DNA of 56,015 nucleotides from assembly GCA_024762655.1 (NCBI GenBank), contig JANTHB010000010.1, positions 1-56,015 on the forward strand, in the 5' to 3' direction. Shown piece by piece: positions 20,157 through 29,800 of the stretch. The stretch's first letter is position 1. Each line of letters starts with the position of its first letter. The notes under the pieces are model-generated. The model was given only the letters and a program-made list of their open reading frames with translations, did not search any database and was not told the DNA's origin. Position numbers and translations under genes: made by a program. The DNA comes from Bacteroidales bacterium. Lineage in GTDB: Bacteria; Bacteroidota; Bacteroidia; Bacteroidales; VadinHA17.

Positions 20157-20190
20157 TTATCTGCGCAAACCTGCGTAATCTGTGAGAGAC
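20157..20190. repeat. Dispersed repeat of the CTGCGTAATCTGTGA type, overlapping a gene end
   Basis: The stretch TTATCTGCGCAAACCTGC followed by GTAATCTGTGAGAGAC belongs to a family of CTGCGnnATCTGCGA-like intergenic repeats; related stretches are at 34706-34736 and 37617-37650. Here it forms the last codons and stop of the epimerase gene on the minus strand. Confidence 0.6.
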
Positions 20191-21194
20191 AGGAAAAACC
20201 CGACAGCATTATCGATAGCTTCTTTTACCGGAATAAACTCATACCCGAGCGTACTCCTGATCTTCTCATGGTTGTAAAAGATTTGAGTGCTGCTTGTGCG
20301 GGCCGTCTCAAGGGTTAGGAGATGGGGCTTTCCCGCCAACCTGCTTATCACCCGGTCTGTCATGGCTGCCAGGGTCATCAATCCTTTGCCTGTCCTGAGA
20401 GAGGGCGCTTTACGTCCAAAACCCTGAGCGATCCAGGACAAAACCTGCCGGTAGCTGAGGTTTTCCGCACCGATCACAAAGCGTTCTCCGGAAATATCCC
20501 TCTCTGTCAAAAGCACCATGATCCGGACCACGTCCCTCACATCAACAAAACCGTTGCTTCCGGACGGGTAAAACGGAAGACCTTTTTGCATGGTTTTAAA
20601 AAGCCTGACGCTGCCCCGGTCCGGATTCCCTGGTCCCAGGATGATAACAGGATTAACAATCACGGCCCGGAGTCCTTCTTCCATGGCCTGCCACACCTCC
20701 AGCTCCCCCAGCAACTTGGAGAAACCGTAGCTTGATTTCTCTTTCTTCATCTTCCGGTAGTCTGTCTCAGCCACCCATAGCTTGTCTTCCTGATGGTGCT
20801 TGCCCAGGGCTGCCACCGAACTGACATGGCAGAAATGCTTAACCCCATGCTCTAACGACAGTTCTGCCATATGACGGGTGCCCTCCACATTGATTTTTAG
20901 TAGTCTTTTGTGTTCTCCGGGGTCGAAAGAGACATAGCCTGCCGTATGATATACGGTCGTAACATCCCGGAAAGCGCCCGTCAGCGAGTCCGGATCGGTG
21001 ATATCTCCGTCAACCCATTCAATACGGGAGAATAATTTCCGTCCTTTTTCCGGTTCATAGTAGTCAAAAATGCGGCGTATCCAGAAGGTGTCCGAAGAAT
21101 TTCTCTTCAGCGCCCGGAGAGGCTCCTTCTTTCTGCTGAGCTCCAGCAAAAGATGAGAGCCGGTAAGTCCGCTGCCGCCGGTTACAAGGATCAT
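20157..21194 (-). CDS. NAD-dependent epimerase/dehydratase family protein (extended SDR)
   Basis: The 345-residue protein has the Rossmann dinucleotide motif TGGSGLTG at residues 5-12, an acidic DGDITD segment (about 62-67), HVSSVAAL (about 123-130) providing the catalytic Ser, and YGFSK with catalytic Tyr156 and Lys160. It is an extended short-chain dehydrogenase acting on a nucleotide sugar, steroid-like or dihydroflavonol-like substrate; NVEGT and VDVRDVV segments fit the dihydroflavonol reductase-like branch, but the substrate cannot be read from sequence. It is divergent from ribE with an 88-bp shared upstream region. The last ten codons (SLTDYAGLRR) are encoded by a dispersed intergenic repeat, so the natural C-terminus may have been replaced. 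Confidence 0.88.
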   Translation of the reverse strand: MILVTGGSGLTGSHLLLELSRKKEPLRALKRNSSDTFWIRRIFDYYEPEKGRKLFSRIEWVDGDITDPDSLTGAFRDVTTVYHTAGYVSFDPGEHKRLLKINVEGTRHMAELSLEHGVKHFCHVSSVAALGKHHQEDKLWVAETDYRKMKKEKSSYGFSKLLGELEVWQAMEEGLRAVIVNPVIILGPGNPDRGSVRLFKTMQKGLPFYPSGSNGFVDVRDVVRIMVLLTERDISGERFVIGAENLSYRQVLSWIAQGFGRKAPSLRTGKGLMTLAAMTDRVISRLAGKPHLLTLETARTSSTQIFYNHEKIRSTLGYEFIPVKEAIDNAVGFFLSLTDYAGLRR

Positions 21195-21258
21195 AATGTT
21201 GTGTTCTGCAAAGTAACGAATATAAGGAAAAATACTTGCCCCTTAATCTTTTCTTCAC

Positions 21259-21266
21259 TACTTTCG
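21259..21266 (+). promoter_or_regulatory. Probable -7 box TACTTTCG for ribE
   Basis: TACTTTCG approximates TAnnTTTG and ends 16 bases before the ATG at 21283. A TTG at 21236-21238, 20 bases upstream, could be the -33 element. Confidence 0.5.
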
Positions 21267-21282
21267 CGAAAAAATAAATATT

Positions 21283-21906
21283 ATGTTTTCAGGAATAGTA
21301 GAAGAGACCGGAAAAGTTGTAAAACTGGAAAAAGACCGTGAAAACCTGCATATTACTCTCAGTTGTTCTTTTGCACGGGAGCTGAAGGCCGACCAGAGCA
21401 TCGCTCACAACGGGGTATGCCTGACCGTCGTCAGGCAGGAGGGGGATACCTATACGGTTACGGCCATCAAAGAGACGCTGGAGAAATCAAATCTGGGACT
21501 TTTGCAGGTGGGCGATGAGGTCAATCTGGAACGGAGCATGAAAATAGACGGCTTTCTGGACGGCCATATTGTGCAGGGCCATGTTGACCAGACAGCCGTT
21601 TGTACCGAAGTAAAAGAAGCGGACGGCAGTTGGTACTATACGTTCGCTTATACCCCGGCCCGTGAGGATTACATTACCGTGGAAAAAGGCTCCGTCGCCG
21701 TCAACGGGATCAGCCTGACGGTCGTCAATGCCCGGCCCGAATCTTTCCAGGTGGCCATTATCCCTTATACGTATGATATCACCAACTTCCACAATATCCG
21801 CACAGGTTCGGTCGTCAACCTCGAGTTTGACATCATCGGGAAATACATCGCCAGAATCGTTAAACAGGAGATAGAAGGATATCTGAAGAAAAGTCGAAAA
21901 ATATAA
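21283..21906 (+). CDS. ribE: Riboflavin synthase, alpha chain
   Basis: The 207-residue protein begins with the family signature MFSGIVEETGKV and consists of two lumazine-binding barrels. The first carries NGVCLTV, and MKIDGFLDGHIVQGHVDQTA leads into the second, which repeats the pattern as VNGISLTVV. It performs the last step of riboflavin synthesis, dismutating two 6,7-dimethyl-8-ribityllumazine molecules to riboflavin. Length matches the family (about 200-215). It is a single-gene unit with its own promoter; ribD is 23 kb away in this window, so the pathway genes are scattered. No FMN riboswitch is visible in the short upstream region. Confidence 0.95.
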   Translation: MFSGIVEETGKVVKLEKDRENLHITLSCSFARELKADQSIAHNGVCLTVVRQEGDTYTVTAIKETLEKSNLGLLQVGDEVNLERSMKIDGFLDGHIVQGHVDQTAVCTEVKEADGSWYYTFAYTPAREDYITVEKGSVAVNGISLTVVNARPESFQVAIIPYTYDITNFHNIRTGSVVNLEFDIIGKYIARIVKQEIEGYLKKSRKI

Positions 21907-22073
21907 AGGACCCTTCTGCCCTTTCCTGGTCCACCATAGCTACGAAGTTACGCCCCCCTTCTCTGCCCTGCCTGCCGGCAGGCAGGCGGTTGGGGGATCC
22001 GGAGGGCAAAGGAAGGTGGAGACCCCTGGACGCTTTGACTTTTAGCCCTTTTGGTCTTTCCTCCTGCACACCA
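21907..22073. repeat. Large imperfect inverted repeat around a perfect 20-bp palindrome
   Basis: In the 275-bp gap after ribE, the palindrome at 21967-21986 (CCTGCCTGCC then its complement) is the core. Outward of it, TCTGCCC is matched by GGAGGGCA, and GGTCCACC by GGTGGAGACC, giving a long interrupted hairpin. It may stop transcription from ribE, but it has no T-run. Compositionally it looks like a dispersed repeat. The rest of the gap holds the ileS promoter. Confidence 0.6.
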
Positions 22074-22106
22074 TTCTTTCCTTTTGTTTTTTACCGACAT
22101 ACCTCT

Positions 22107-22114
22107 TATCTTTG
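22107..22114 (+). promoter_or_regulatory. -7 box TATCTTTG for ileS
   Basis: Exact TAnnTTTG match; a TTG at 22084-22086 lies 20 bases upstream as a possible -33 element. The predicted leader to the ATG at 22182 is about 60 bases. Confidence 0.65.
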
Positions 22115-22181
22115 TGGGCTATTTTTCCGGAAGTGCCGGAAGAACAAATAAGTAGAAGTAAATTTTAATAACAAGATACAG

Positions 22182-25100
22182 ATGAGCAAGAAATTTCCCG
22201 AATACAAAGATTTTGATCTTTCCCGGATCAATAAAGAGGTTTTGGGGAAATGGGACAGGGAGAACACGTTCCATCGGAGTGTGGAACAACGGAAAGGCCG
22301 TACGCCTTTTATTTTTTATGAAGGGCCGCCTTCTGCCAATGGCATGCCCGGCATCCACCATGTGATGGCCCGGACCATCAAGGATGCGTTCTGTCGCTTC
22401 AAGACGATGGAAGGATACTATGTCGAGCGGAAAGCCGGATGGGATACCCACGGCCTGCCCGTCGAACTGAGTGTGGAAAAGGCTCTGGGGATCTCCAAGG
22501 AAGATATCGGGAAGAAAATATCGGTAGAGGATTATAACAAACGGTGCCGGCAGGATGTGATGCGCTATACGGGTGCCTGGGAAGAGCTGACCCGCAAAAT
22601 GGGCTATTGGATCGACATGGATGATCCTTATATCACGTATGACAACCGTTATATTGAAACCCTGTGGTATCTGCTGAAGCAACTCTATGAAAAAGGATTA
22701 CTCTACAAAGGTTATTCCATCCAGCCCTATTCGCCTGCAGCAGGTACCGGTCTGAGTACGCATGAGCTGAACCAACCCGGGGCATATCGCGACGTGAAGG
22801 ATACCACCTGCGTGGCTGAGTTCAGGGTGATCAGAGACGATAAATCGCAGTTCCTCTTTGAAAAAACAGATACCCAAGAGGTCTTTTTCCTGGCCTGGAC
22901 AACCACCCCGTGGACCCTTCCTTCCAATACCGCCCTGGCGGTAGGACCCAATATCCGCTATGTGGAGGTCCGTACTTTCAATCCTTATTCAGGAAAACCT
23001 ATTACGGTGATTCTGGCGGAAGACCGGCTTCCGGCCTATTTCCCGGAGAAAAATGCTGAACTGAAGGCGGAAGATTACAAACCGGGGGATAAAAACATCC
23101 CCTGGAAAGTGGTGGCCGGATATTCCGGAAAAGAACTGACAGGCATCCGGTATGAACAACTGCTCAAATGGGTGGATTCCGGAGATAAAGCTTTCCGCGT
23201 GGTAGCGGGAGATTTTGTGACCACCGAAGAAGGTACGGGGATCGTGCACATTGCTCCTACTTTTGGGGCCGACGACGCCCGCGTAGGCAGAGAAAATGAT
23301 ATCCCTCCCTTACTGCTGAGAGACAGGGAAGGGAATCTTCAGCCTATGGTAGATAAAAAAGGGCGGTTTTTTTCTATCGATAAACTGGATCCTGATTTTG
23401 TCAGCGGGAAAGTGAATGTTGAAGCTTACAAACCGTTTGCCGGGCGTTATGTGAAAAATGAATACGATGAGACCCTCCCGCCGGATGCAGAAAGTATTGA
23501 TGTCAGCATCGTAGTGCATCTGAAAAAACTCGACCGTGTCTTCAGGATTGAAAAACATGTGCACAATTATCCGCACTGCTGGCGTACCGACAAGCCGGTT
23601 CTGTATTATCCGCTTGATTCATGGTTTATTAAAACCACAGCTTTGCGCGATCGTATGATCGCACTGAACAAAATGATCAACTGGAAACCGGCAGCCACAG
23701 GACAGGGCCGTTTCGGTAAGTGGCTGGAGAACCTGGTAGACTGGAACCTGTCGCGCTCCCGGTACTGGGGCACGCCCCTACCGGTATGGGTGTCGGAAGA
23801 TAAAAAAGAAAAAAAATGTATCGGCTCGGTAGCTGAGTTGAAGCAGGAGATCGGGAAGGCTGTTGAGGCCGGTATTATGAAGGATAACCCGCTGAAAGAT
23901 TACCGTGAGGGGGACTGGTCGAAAGAGAACTATGAGCAGTTTGACCTGCACCGGCCTGTGGTGGATGAGATCATCCTGGTCTCGGACCACGGGAAGAAAA
24001 TGTTCCGCGAACCGGACCTGATAGACGTATGGTTTGACAGCGGCGCCATGCCCTATGCACAGAACCATTATCCTTTTGCTACTGATGAGGAACAATTGCA
24101 TGAAAAATTCCCGGCCGACTTTATCGCCGAAGGAGTGGACCAGACCCGCGGATGGTTTTTCACCCTCCATGCCCTGGCCGTGATGCTCTTTGACTCGGTG
24201 GCTTATAAAAACATTATTTCCAACGGGTTGGTGCTCGATAAAAACGGCAACAAGATGTCCAAGCGCCTCGGCAATGCCGTAGATCCGTTCGAGACCATTG
24301 AAAAACACGGTTCCGACCCTCTGCGCTGGTATATGATCACCAATGCCCAGCCGTGGGATAACCTGAAGTTCGATCCCAAGGGACTCGAAGAGGTAAAACG
24401 GAAGTTTTTCGGCACCCTGTACAACACTTACTCTTTCTTTGCTCTGTATGCCAACATCGACGGTTTTGCATATCATGAACCGGAAGTGCCGGTGGCTGAA
24501 AGACCCGAGATAGACCGGTGGATCATCTCCCTGCTGAACACCCTGGTGAAAGAGGTCGGTGAGTTGTACCGTCAGTATGAGCCTACCCGCGCCGCCCGGT
24601 TAATTCAAAACTTCATCATCGAGAACCTGAGCAACTGGTATGTGCGTCTCAACCGCAAACGTTACTGGGGCGGAGAGTATTCAAAAGACAAGGTCTCTGC
24701 GTATCAGACGCTATATACCTGTCTGGAAACCATAGCTATCCTGGCAGCACCCATTGCTCCTTTTTACATGGACCGGATTTTTACCGACCTGAACGGAATC
24801 ACCCGACGCTGTCCGGCAGATTCGGTACACCTGACAGACTTCCCGGAACCAGATGAGAGTCTGATAGATAAGGACCTTGAAGATCGCATGATGATTGCAC
24901 AGAAAGTCTCTTCTATGGTGCTGGGATTGCGGCGTAAGGTGAACATCAAGGTGCGGCAGCCCCTGAATAAAATTATGCTGCCTGTGCCGGATGAAAACTT
25001 CCGGAAGAAATTTGAAGCGGTGAAAAACCTGATCTTATCCGAAGTAAACGTGAAGGAAGTGGAGTATGTCCCGGATACGGCTGATATCCTGGTGAAAAAA

Positions 25101-25625
25101 ATCAAACCGGATTTTAAGAGGCTGGGACCGAAATACGGGAAAAAGATGAAACAACTCTCGGCTGCCATAGCCGGTATGAGCCAGGAGGATATCCGGCGGC
25201 TGGAGCAGGAGAAGACCTATACTATTGTTCTTGAGGGAGAAGAGATACCCCTCACGGATGAAGATGTGACAATCCATTCCGAGGATATCCCGGGTTGGCT
25301 GGTAGCCAGCGAAGGACCCTTAACCGTAGCCCTGGATATTACCATCACCGATGAGCTGCGGGAAGAAGGAATTGCCCGCGAACTGATCAACCGGATCCAG
25401 AACATAAGGAAGGAGAGCGGATTTAATGTTACCGATAAGATCAGCATCCGTATTAAGAAACACGAGGCGATAGAATCCGCCGTATTACATCATAAAGAAT
25501 ATATTGCAACACAGACACTTGCAGGGGATGTCCTGCTGGAAAATGAGCTGGATGGAGAGAATGTTTTTGAAGTGGAACTCGCAGAGGATGTGAAAACATT
25601 AATTTCTGTTCAGAGAGAGAGTTAG
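22182..25625 (+). CDS. ileS: Isoleucine--tRNA ligase (long form with GXHH signature)
   Basis: The 1147-residue class I synthetase charges tRNA-Ile. The ATP-binding signature at residues 54-60 reads GMPGIHH, so the canonical HXGH motif is present as GXHH (Gly57-Ile-His-His60). The KMSKS loop is GNKMSKRLG near base 24250. AGWDTHGLPVE, TTPWTLPSNTAL (editing-domain type) and ARVGREND are also visible. The length and the long helical C-terminus fit the eukaryote-like type 2 branch (IleRS2) common in Bacteroidota, with no C-terminal zinc finger of the Escherichia coli type. Family knowledge links IleRS2 with mupirocin resistance, and the GXHH variant with very high resistance. It is followed by a DksA-like gene and lspA, a familiar order in this phylum. 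Confidence 0.96.
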   Translation: MSKKFPEYKDFDLSRINKEVLGKWDRENTFHRSVEQRKGRTPFIFYEGPPSANGMPGIHHVMARTIKDAFCRFKTMEGYYVERKAGWDTHGLPVELSVEKALGISKEDIGKKISVEDYNKRCRQDVMRYTGAWEELTRKMGYWIDMDDPYITYDNRYIETLWYLLKQLYEKGLLYKGYSIQPYSPAAGTGLSTHELNQPGAYRDVKDTTCVAEFRVIRDDKSQFLFEKTDTQEVFFLAWTTTPWTLPSNTALAVGPNIRYVEVRTFNPYSGKPITVILAEDRLPAYFPEKNAELKAEDYKPGDKNIPWKVVAGYSGKELTGIRYEQLLKWVDSGDKAFRVVAGDFVTTEEGTGIVHIAPTFGADDARVGRENDIPPLLLRDREGNLQPMVDKKGRFFSIDKLDPDFVSGKVNVEAYKPFAGRYVKNEYDETLPPDAESIDVSIVVHLKKLDRVFRIEKHVHNYPHCWRTDKPVLYYPLDSWFIKTTALRDRMIALNKMINWKPAATGQGRFGKWLENLVDWNLSRSRYWGTPLPVWVSEDKKEKKCIGSVAELKQEIGKAVEAGIMKDNPLKDYREGDWSKENYEQFDLHRPVVDEIILVSDHGKKMFREPDLIDVWFDSGAMPYAQNHYPFATDEEQLHEKFPADFIAEGVDQTRGWFFTLHALAVMLFDSVAYKNIISNGLVLDKNGNKMSKRLGNAVDPFETIEKHGSDPLRWYMITNAQPWDNLKFDPKGLEEVKRKFFGTLYNTYSFFALYANIDGFAYHEPEVPVAERPEIDRWIISLLNTLVKEVGELYRQYEPTRAARLIQNFIIENLSNWYVRLNRKRYWGGEYSKDKVSAYQTLYTCLETIAILAAPIAPFYMDRIFTDLNGITRRCPADSVHLTDFPEPDESLIDKDLEDRMMIAQKVSSMVLGLRRKVNIKVRQPLNKIMLPVPDENFRKKFEAVKNLILSEVNVKEVEYVPDTADILVKKIKPDFKRLGPKYGKKMKQLSAAIAGMSQEDIRRLEQEKTYTIVLEGEEIPLTDEDVTIHSEDIPGWLVASEGPLTVALDITITDELREEGIARELINRIQNIRKESGFNVTDKISIRIKKHEAIESAVLHHKEYIATQTLAGDVLLENELDGENVFEVELAEDVKTLISVQRES

Positions 25626-25640
25626 GTACGTGGGATTTTT

Positions 25641-25648
25641 TATCTTTG
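25641..25648 (+). promoter_or_regulatory. -7 box TATCTTTG upstream of the DksA-like gene
   Basis: Exact TAnnTTTG match in the 85-bp gap after ileS. It suggests the DksA-like gene and lspA can be transcribed apart from ileS. A second, weaker TATATTTA is at about 25687. Confidence 0.55.
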
Positions 25649-25710
25649 TGCCCTGATATTTTTGGATTGTACATTGATATTTTTAGTATATTTAGAAAAA
25701 TTGTTGAGTT

Positions 25711-26094
25711 ATGGCCGAGAAAGAAAAGAAAAGATATTCCGATGAAGAACTGGAGGAATTCCGGCAGATCATTTTGGATAAACTGGAAAAAGCAAGAAAA
25801 GACTATAATCTTTTGAAAAACGCAATTACGCACGAGGAGAGTAACGATACGGAAGATACTTCTCCCACTTTCAAGGTGCTCGAAGAAGGGGCCACCACTT
25901 TGTCTAAGGAAGAAGCGGGCAAACTGGCCCAGCGGCAACAGAAGTTCATCCAGCATCTGGAGGCCGCACTGGTGCGTATAGAAAACAAGACGTACGGAAT
26001 CTGCCGGGAAACTGGCAAGCTGATCTCCAAGGAGAGACTTCGTGCCGTGCCTCATGCCACCCTGAGTATAGAAGCAAAGAAAAGACAACAATAA
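25711..26094 (+). CDS. TraR/DksA-family zinc-finger-like protein, finger degenerate
   Basis: The 127-residue protein has a charged helical N-terminal coiled coil (about residues 8-85) with an acidic ESNDTEDTSP turn, then the C-terminal segment YGICRETGKLISKERLRAVPHA that aligns with the DksA/TraR zinc finger. Only Cys98 is kept of the expected four ligands, the others being Thr, Arg or His-like positions, so zinc binding in the classical way is doubtful. DksA proteins enter the RNA polymerase secondary channel and modulate initiation with ppGpp. The turn between the helices carries the acidic residues expected of that role. The gene sits between ileS and lspA and is probably co-transcribed with lspA. 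Confidence 0.85.
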   Translation: MAEKEKKRYSDEELEEFRQIILDKLEKARKDYNLLKNAITHEESNDTEDTSPTFKVLEEGATTLSKEEAGKLAQRQQKFIQHLEAALVRIENKTYGICRETGKLISKERLRAVPHATLSIEAKKRQQ

Positions 26095-26135
26095 TATCTG
26101 ATCAGGGCTGTTTGCAGACGGAGAAAAATGTCGTT

Positions 26136-26816
26136 ATGTCTTTAACTAAGAAATCTATCCTTACCATCTTTTTTGTGCTTCTGGCCGACCAGGTGTTTAA
26201 GATCTGGGTGAAGACACATATGGTCATCGGGCAGGAGATCCCGGTGTTTGATCACTGGTTTCTGTTGCATTTCATTGAGAACAACGGGATGGCCTTCGGC
26301 ATGGAGCTGGCCGGGAAGGCCGGAAAAATGATCCTGAGCCTGTTCCGCATCATCGCCGTGGGAGCGATCGGAGGATATATCTGGTACCTGATACGTCACA
26401 AAGCCCCTTCCGGACTGGTGGTAGCGGTATCTCTGGTCTTTGCCGGCGCTGTGGGCAACATCCTCGATAGTGCTTTTTACGGACTTATCTTTGATGACAG
26501 CTATTTTCATGTGGCTCACCTGTTCCCCAAAAACGGCGGTTATGCCCCGTTCCTCCATGGGAAAGTGGTGGATATGCTGTACTTTCCTCTGATAAAAAGC
26601 ACTTTCCCGCACTGGTTCCCTATTTGGGGCGGACAGGAGTTTATCTTTTTCCGTCCCGTTTTCAACCTCTCCGACTCTTCCATCACCATCGGCGTTTTTA
26701 TTATCCTGCTTTTCTACCGCAGGTTTTTTAAACAGGAACCGGAGGAGGACAGGGAGGGAGAAACTCCGGAGAAACAGGAACAGAACGCAGAACAACGGGA
26801 AGCGGTAAACGGGTAA
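26136..26816 (+). CDS. lspA: Lipoprotein signal peptidase (signal peptidase II)
   Basis: The 226-residue protein has four hydrophobic membrane segments, FIENNGMAFGM (the N-G-AF family motif), and the two catalytic aspartates in VGNILD (Asp111) and FNLSD (Asp180). It removes signal peptides from prolipoproteins in the inner membrane. Between the two aspartates there is an extra loop of roughly 30 residues (LIFDDSYFHV to FLHGKVVDM) beyond the Escherichia coli form, which is common in Bacteroidota. The C-terminal tail is very acidic and Gln-rich (PEEDREGETPEKQEQ). An in-frame TTG lies at 26112, but the ATG at 26136 starts the first membrane helix directly. The gap from the DksA-like gene is about 40 bp, so an operon is likely. 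Confidence 0.94.
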   Translation: MSLTKKSILTIFFVLLADQVFKIWVKTHMVIGQEIPVFDHWFLLHFIENNGMAFGMELAGKAGKMILSLFRIIAVGAIGGYIWYLIRHKAPSGLVVAVSLVFAGAVGNILDSAFYGLIFDDSYFHVAHLFPKNGGYAPFLHGKVVDMLYFPLIKSTFPHWFPIWGGQEFIFFRPVFNLSDSSITIGVFIILLFYRRFFKQEPEEDREGETPEKQEQNAEQREAVNG

Positions 26817-26897
26817 GGAAAGATATTCGCGGGGTATATGATCCCGGTGTCGTGAGACAAAGCAATCCCTTTATCCCCGGAGCCTGCTCGTTCGTAT

Positions 26898-29800
26898 TCA
26901 TCCTTCCGTTTTAAACCCCACCACGACCACATCATCAATCTGTTCCATTTCCCCTTTCCACGACTCGAAAGTTTCGTCAAGGATGGTTTTTTGTTCGGTC
27001 ATGGGTTTGGAACTTATACGCAGGAGGAGCTCTTTCAAGGCTTTATACTTGAACTTTTTCCCCTGCGGACCGCCAAACTGATCGGCATATCCATCGGAGA
27101 AGATATAAAAAGCATCCCCGGGCAGGATCTCTACTTTGTGGTTGGTGAAAGGATCCATCCGCACATGGATGGCCACCGGCATCTTATCCCCCTTGATCTC
27201 GAAAAGTTCTCCGTTACGGATGTAGTACAAAGGGTTGTTGGCGCCTGCAAAATGAAGGATGTTTTTCTTCTTGTCGATTACGCATAAGGCCATGTCCATG
27301 CCGTCCTTGGCTTCCCCGGGCTGTCCTTGTTGTTGCAGGGCCTCGATGACATGATTGCGGAGCTCGTTGAGGATGAGGTCGGCTTTCAGTACCCTGTTTT
27401 CCCGCACCACCTCATTGAGGAAAGCGATCCCCAGCATGCTCATGAAGGCCCCGGGCACACCATGACCGGTACAGTCGGCGGCCGCCACGATGATCTTGTC
27501 TTTCACTTCTGCCGCCCAGTAAAAGTCGCCGCTGACGATATCCCTCGGCTTGAAAAGGATAAAATAATCGCTCATGAACTGTTTCAGCTTCTCCTGCCGG
27601 GGCAAGAGAGAGTGCTGGATACGTTCGGCATACAGAATACTGTCGGTGATCTCTTTTTTCTGGATGGCGATCTGGTCGCGCTGGGCCTCTGCCAGATCGC
27701 GTTGTGCCTGTATCTCTTTATTGGCTTCTTCCAGTTCACGGGTGCGCTCGCGTACCTGTTGTTCGAGAATCTTTTTTTGGCGTTCTATGGTTTTGACCCG
27801 CCATTTATACAGGGCAAAGATGATCAGCAGGGATACAAGGATCGATATCAGACGGAACCACCCTGTTTGCCAGAAAGGCTTGCGTATCTCAAACGGAAAA
27901 GAACGCGTATAACTCCAGATGTTGTCCTTGCCCTTAGCGCGGTAAACAAACGTGTATTCTCCGGGCTTCAGATTGGTGTAATAGGCTTTGTAATCTTTTC
28001 CCCTGCGGATAATATCGAAGCTGCCTTTGTTCACACGCAGATAGTACTCATATTCGATAGACCTTTCGTCTGAGAAAAAGAGCCCGGACACTTCGAACAC
28101 CAGATTATTCTCATTGTATTTCAGACGTATGCCGGGAATCCTTTCGATTTCCTTTCCGTTCACGGTGATTTTCTCCAGATAACATCGCGGAGAATACCCG
28201 GTCTCCCTTTTCACTTTGATGTTAAAGTTGGATACGCCATGGTAAGTCCCTACCCATAGCAATCCGTTGGCATCTACAAACAGTCCGTTGCTGGTGATCT
28301 CATCGCCCGAAAGCCCTTCTTTTGAGTTGATAAGAAATTCTTCTTTCAGGGTTTCTTTGTTGAAATACATGAATCCTATATTGCTGCCTATCCACAGATA
28401 GTTCCGGTTTTTGGCAGGAATGATGTCCTTTACGATCACGTGTTCCTGAGCGAGGGGTACATCCCTGAACTGTCCGTCTTTGAAAAGCTCCAGCCCTTTC
28501 TCCGTACCGACCCATAAGGCATCTTCGTCCAGACAAAGAGACCATACGGATGAATTCATCGGAACAAAGGGGATAAAACGTTTTCCGTCAAATTCTATCA
28601 AACCCAGGTTACTCCCTCCTATAATTTTCCCCTGATACTCCGTAAGCTGATATACGTTGGCTGTCTCCTTCCCGCGCAACGTCAGCGGACTTGCTTCGAA
28701 GGACGGGAAGTAATACACAACGCCCTTTTTCCCGGTAAGCAGAAAGACCTTTCCGTCGGGGGATACATAAATATTTTCCAGGCCGATCAGTAACTGTTTT
28801 TTATTTTGACGGATAATGTGCAGCGTGTTAACATCCACCTCGAAGATCCCTTCGGAGGTAGCCAGCAGAATATTTTTATCGGGCAGAATGGCCGTGATCA
28901 CCTTGCCCGGTGATATGGGGAGGTGAGAAGTGAAATTAGCCAGATTCTCCCGGTAATAGTATACCCCGTCATTGGTGCCGATCCATATCCTTCCGGCTTT
29001 ATCCTGGGTGATGGAATAGATGTAATTGTTGATTTTCTCCGGGTAGAAATTACGCAGGTTCTTGGTGTTGATGATCCGTTGCAGCCCCCCGGAGAAACCG
29101 ATCCACAGGTTCCCTTCATTGTCTTCACAATAGGATAGCAGGGTGTTGTTGATAAGCTCCCCGCCTGCTTTGTAGGTTACTGCTTTCTGATCCATGGAGA
29201 TCAACTGGTAGAGGTGAGAATCGTTCATGAACCAGATAGACCCGGATGCGCTCTGGCTGATGGCTTTGATCACCGTCACGGGGATGCCGAACTGATGGTT
29301 GAGCGGGGTTCCCTTGTTCCCTTTCAGGAATGCCTGTACCGGATTGCTGAAAAGGCCTTCGGGGGTGGAAAGCCACATGCGGTCGTGGTTATCCGTAAAC
29401 ACGGCATAGCAATGGTCTTTTAACAACCGGGAGACTTTCCCGTTTTTTGTCAGGAGATAAAGTCCGGCGGGCGAAGCAAAAAAGTACCGGCTCCGGGATG
29501 TATCCTCGGTCATGGCATTGATATTGGCAGGCAGGGTGGGATAAAGGTCCTGGATACGCAACACTTCTCCGACAGAATCTATTTTGTAAATTCCCTCATT
29601 GCTCAGCAGCCATTTCCCATTTTCCTTATCGATATAGATTTTATTAAAAGAGACGTCTTTCATGATGCGGGATACCACAGAATCTTCTGAGATCACGGAC
29701 ACTCCTTTGGAGGTAGCCAGGTAGATAAGTCCGTCACGGTCTTGCCGGATGTCGGAAACCGTGTTGTCGCTCAATCCTTTTCTCACATCAAATACTTCCA

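Noticed and set aside
26817-26897. A full copy of the GIY-YIG-type hairpin end at 26847-26871
   Set aside because: Only AAGCAATCCC and a loosely similar GTCGTGAGAC remain, which is too degenerate to annotate as a repeat copy.
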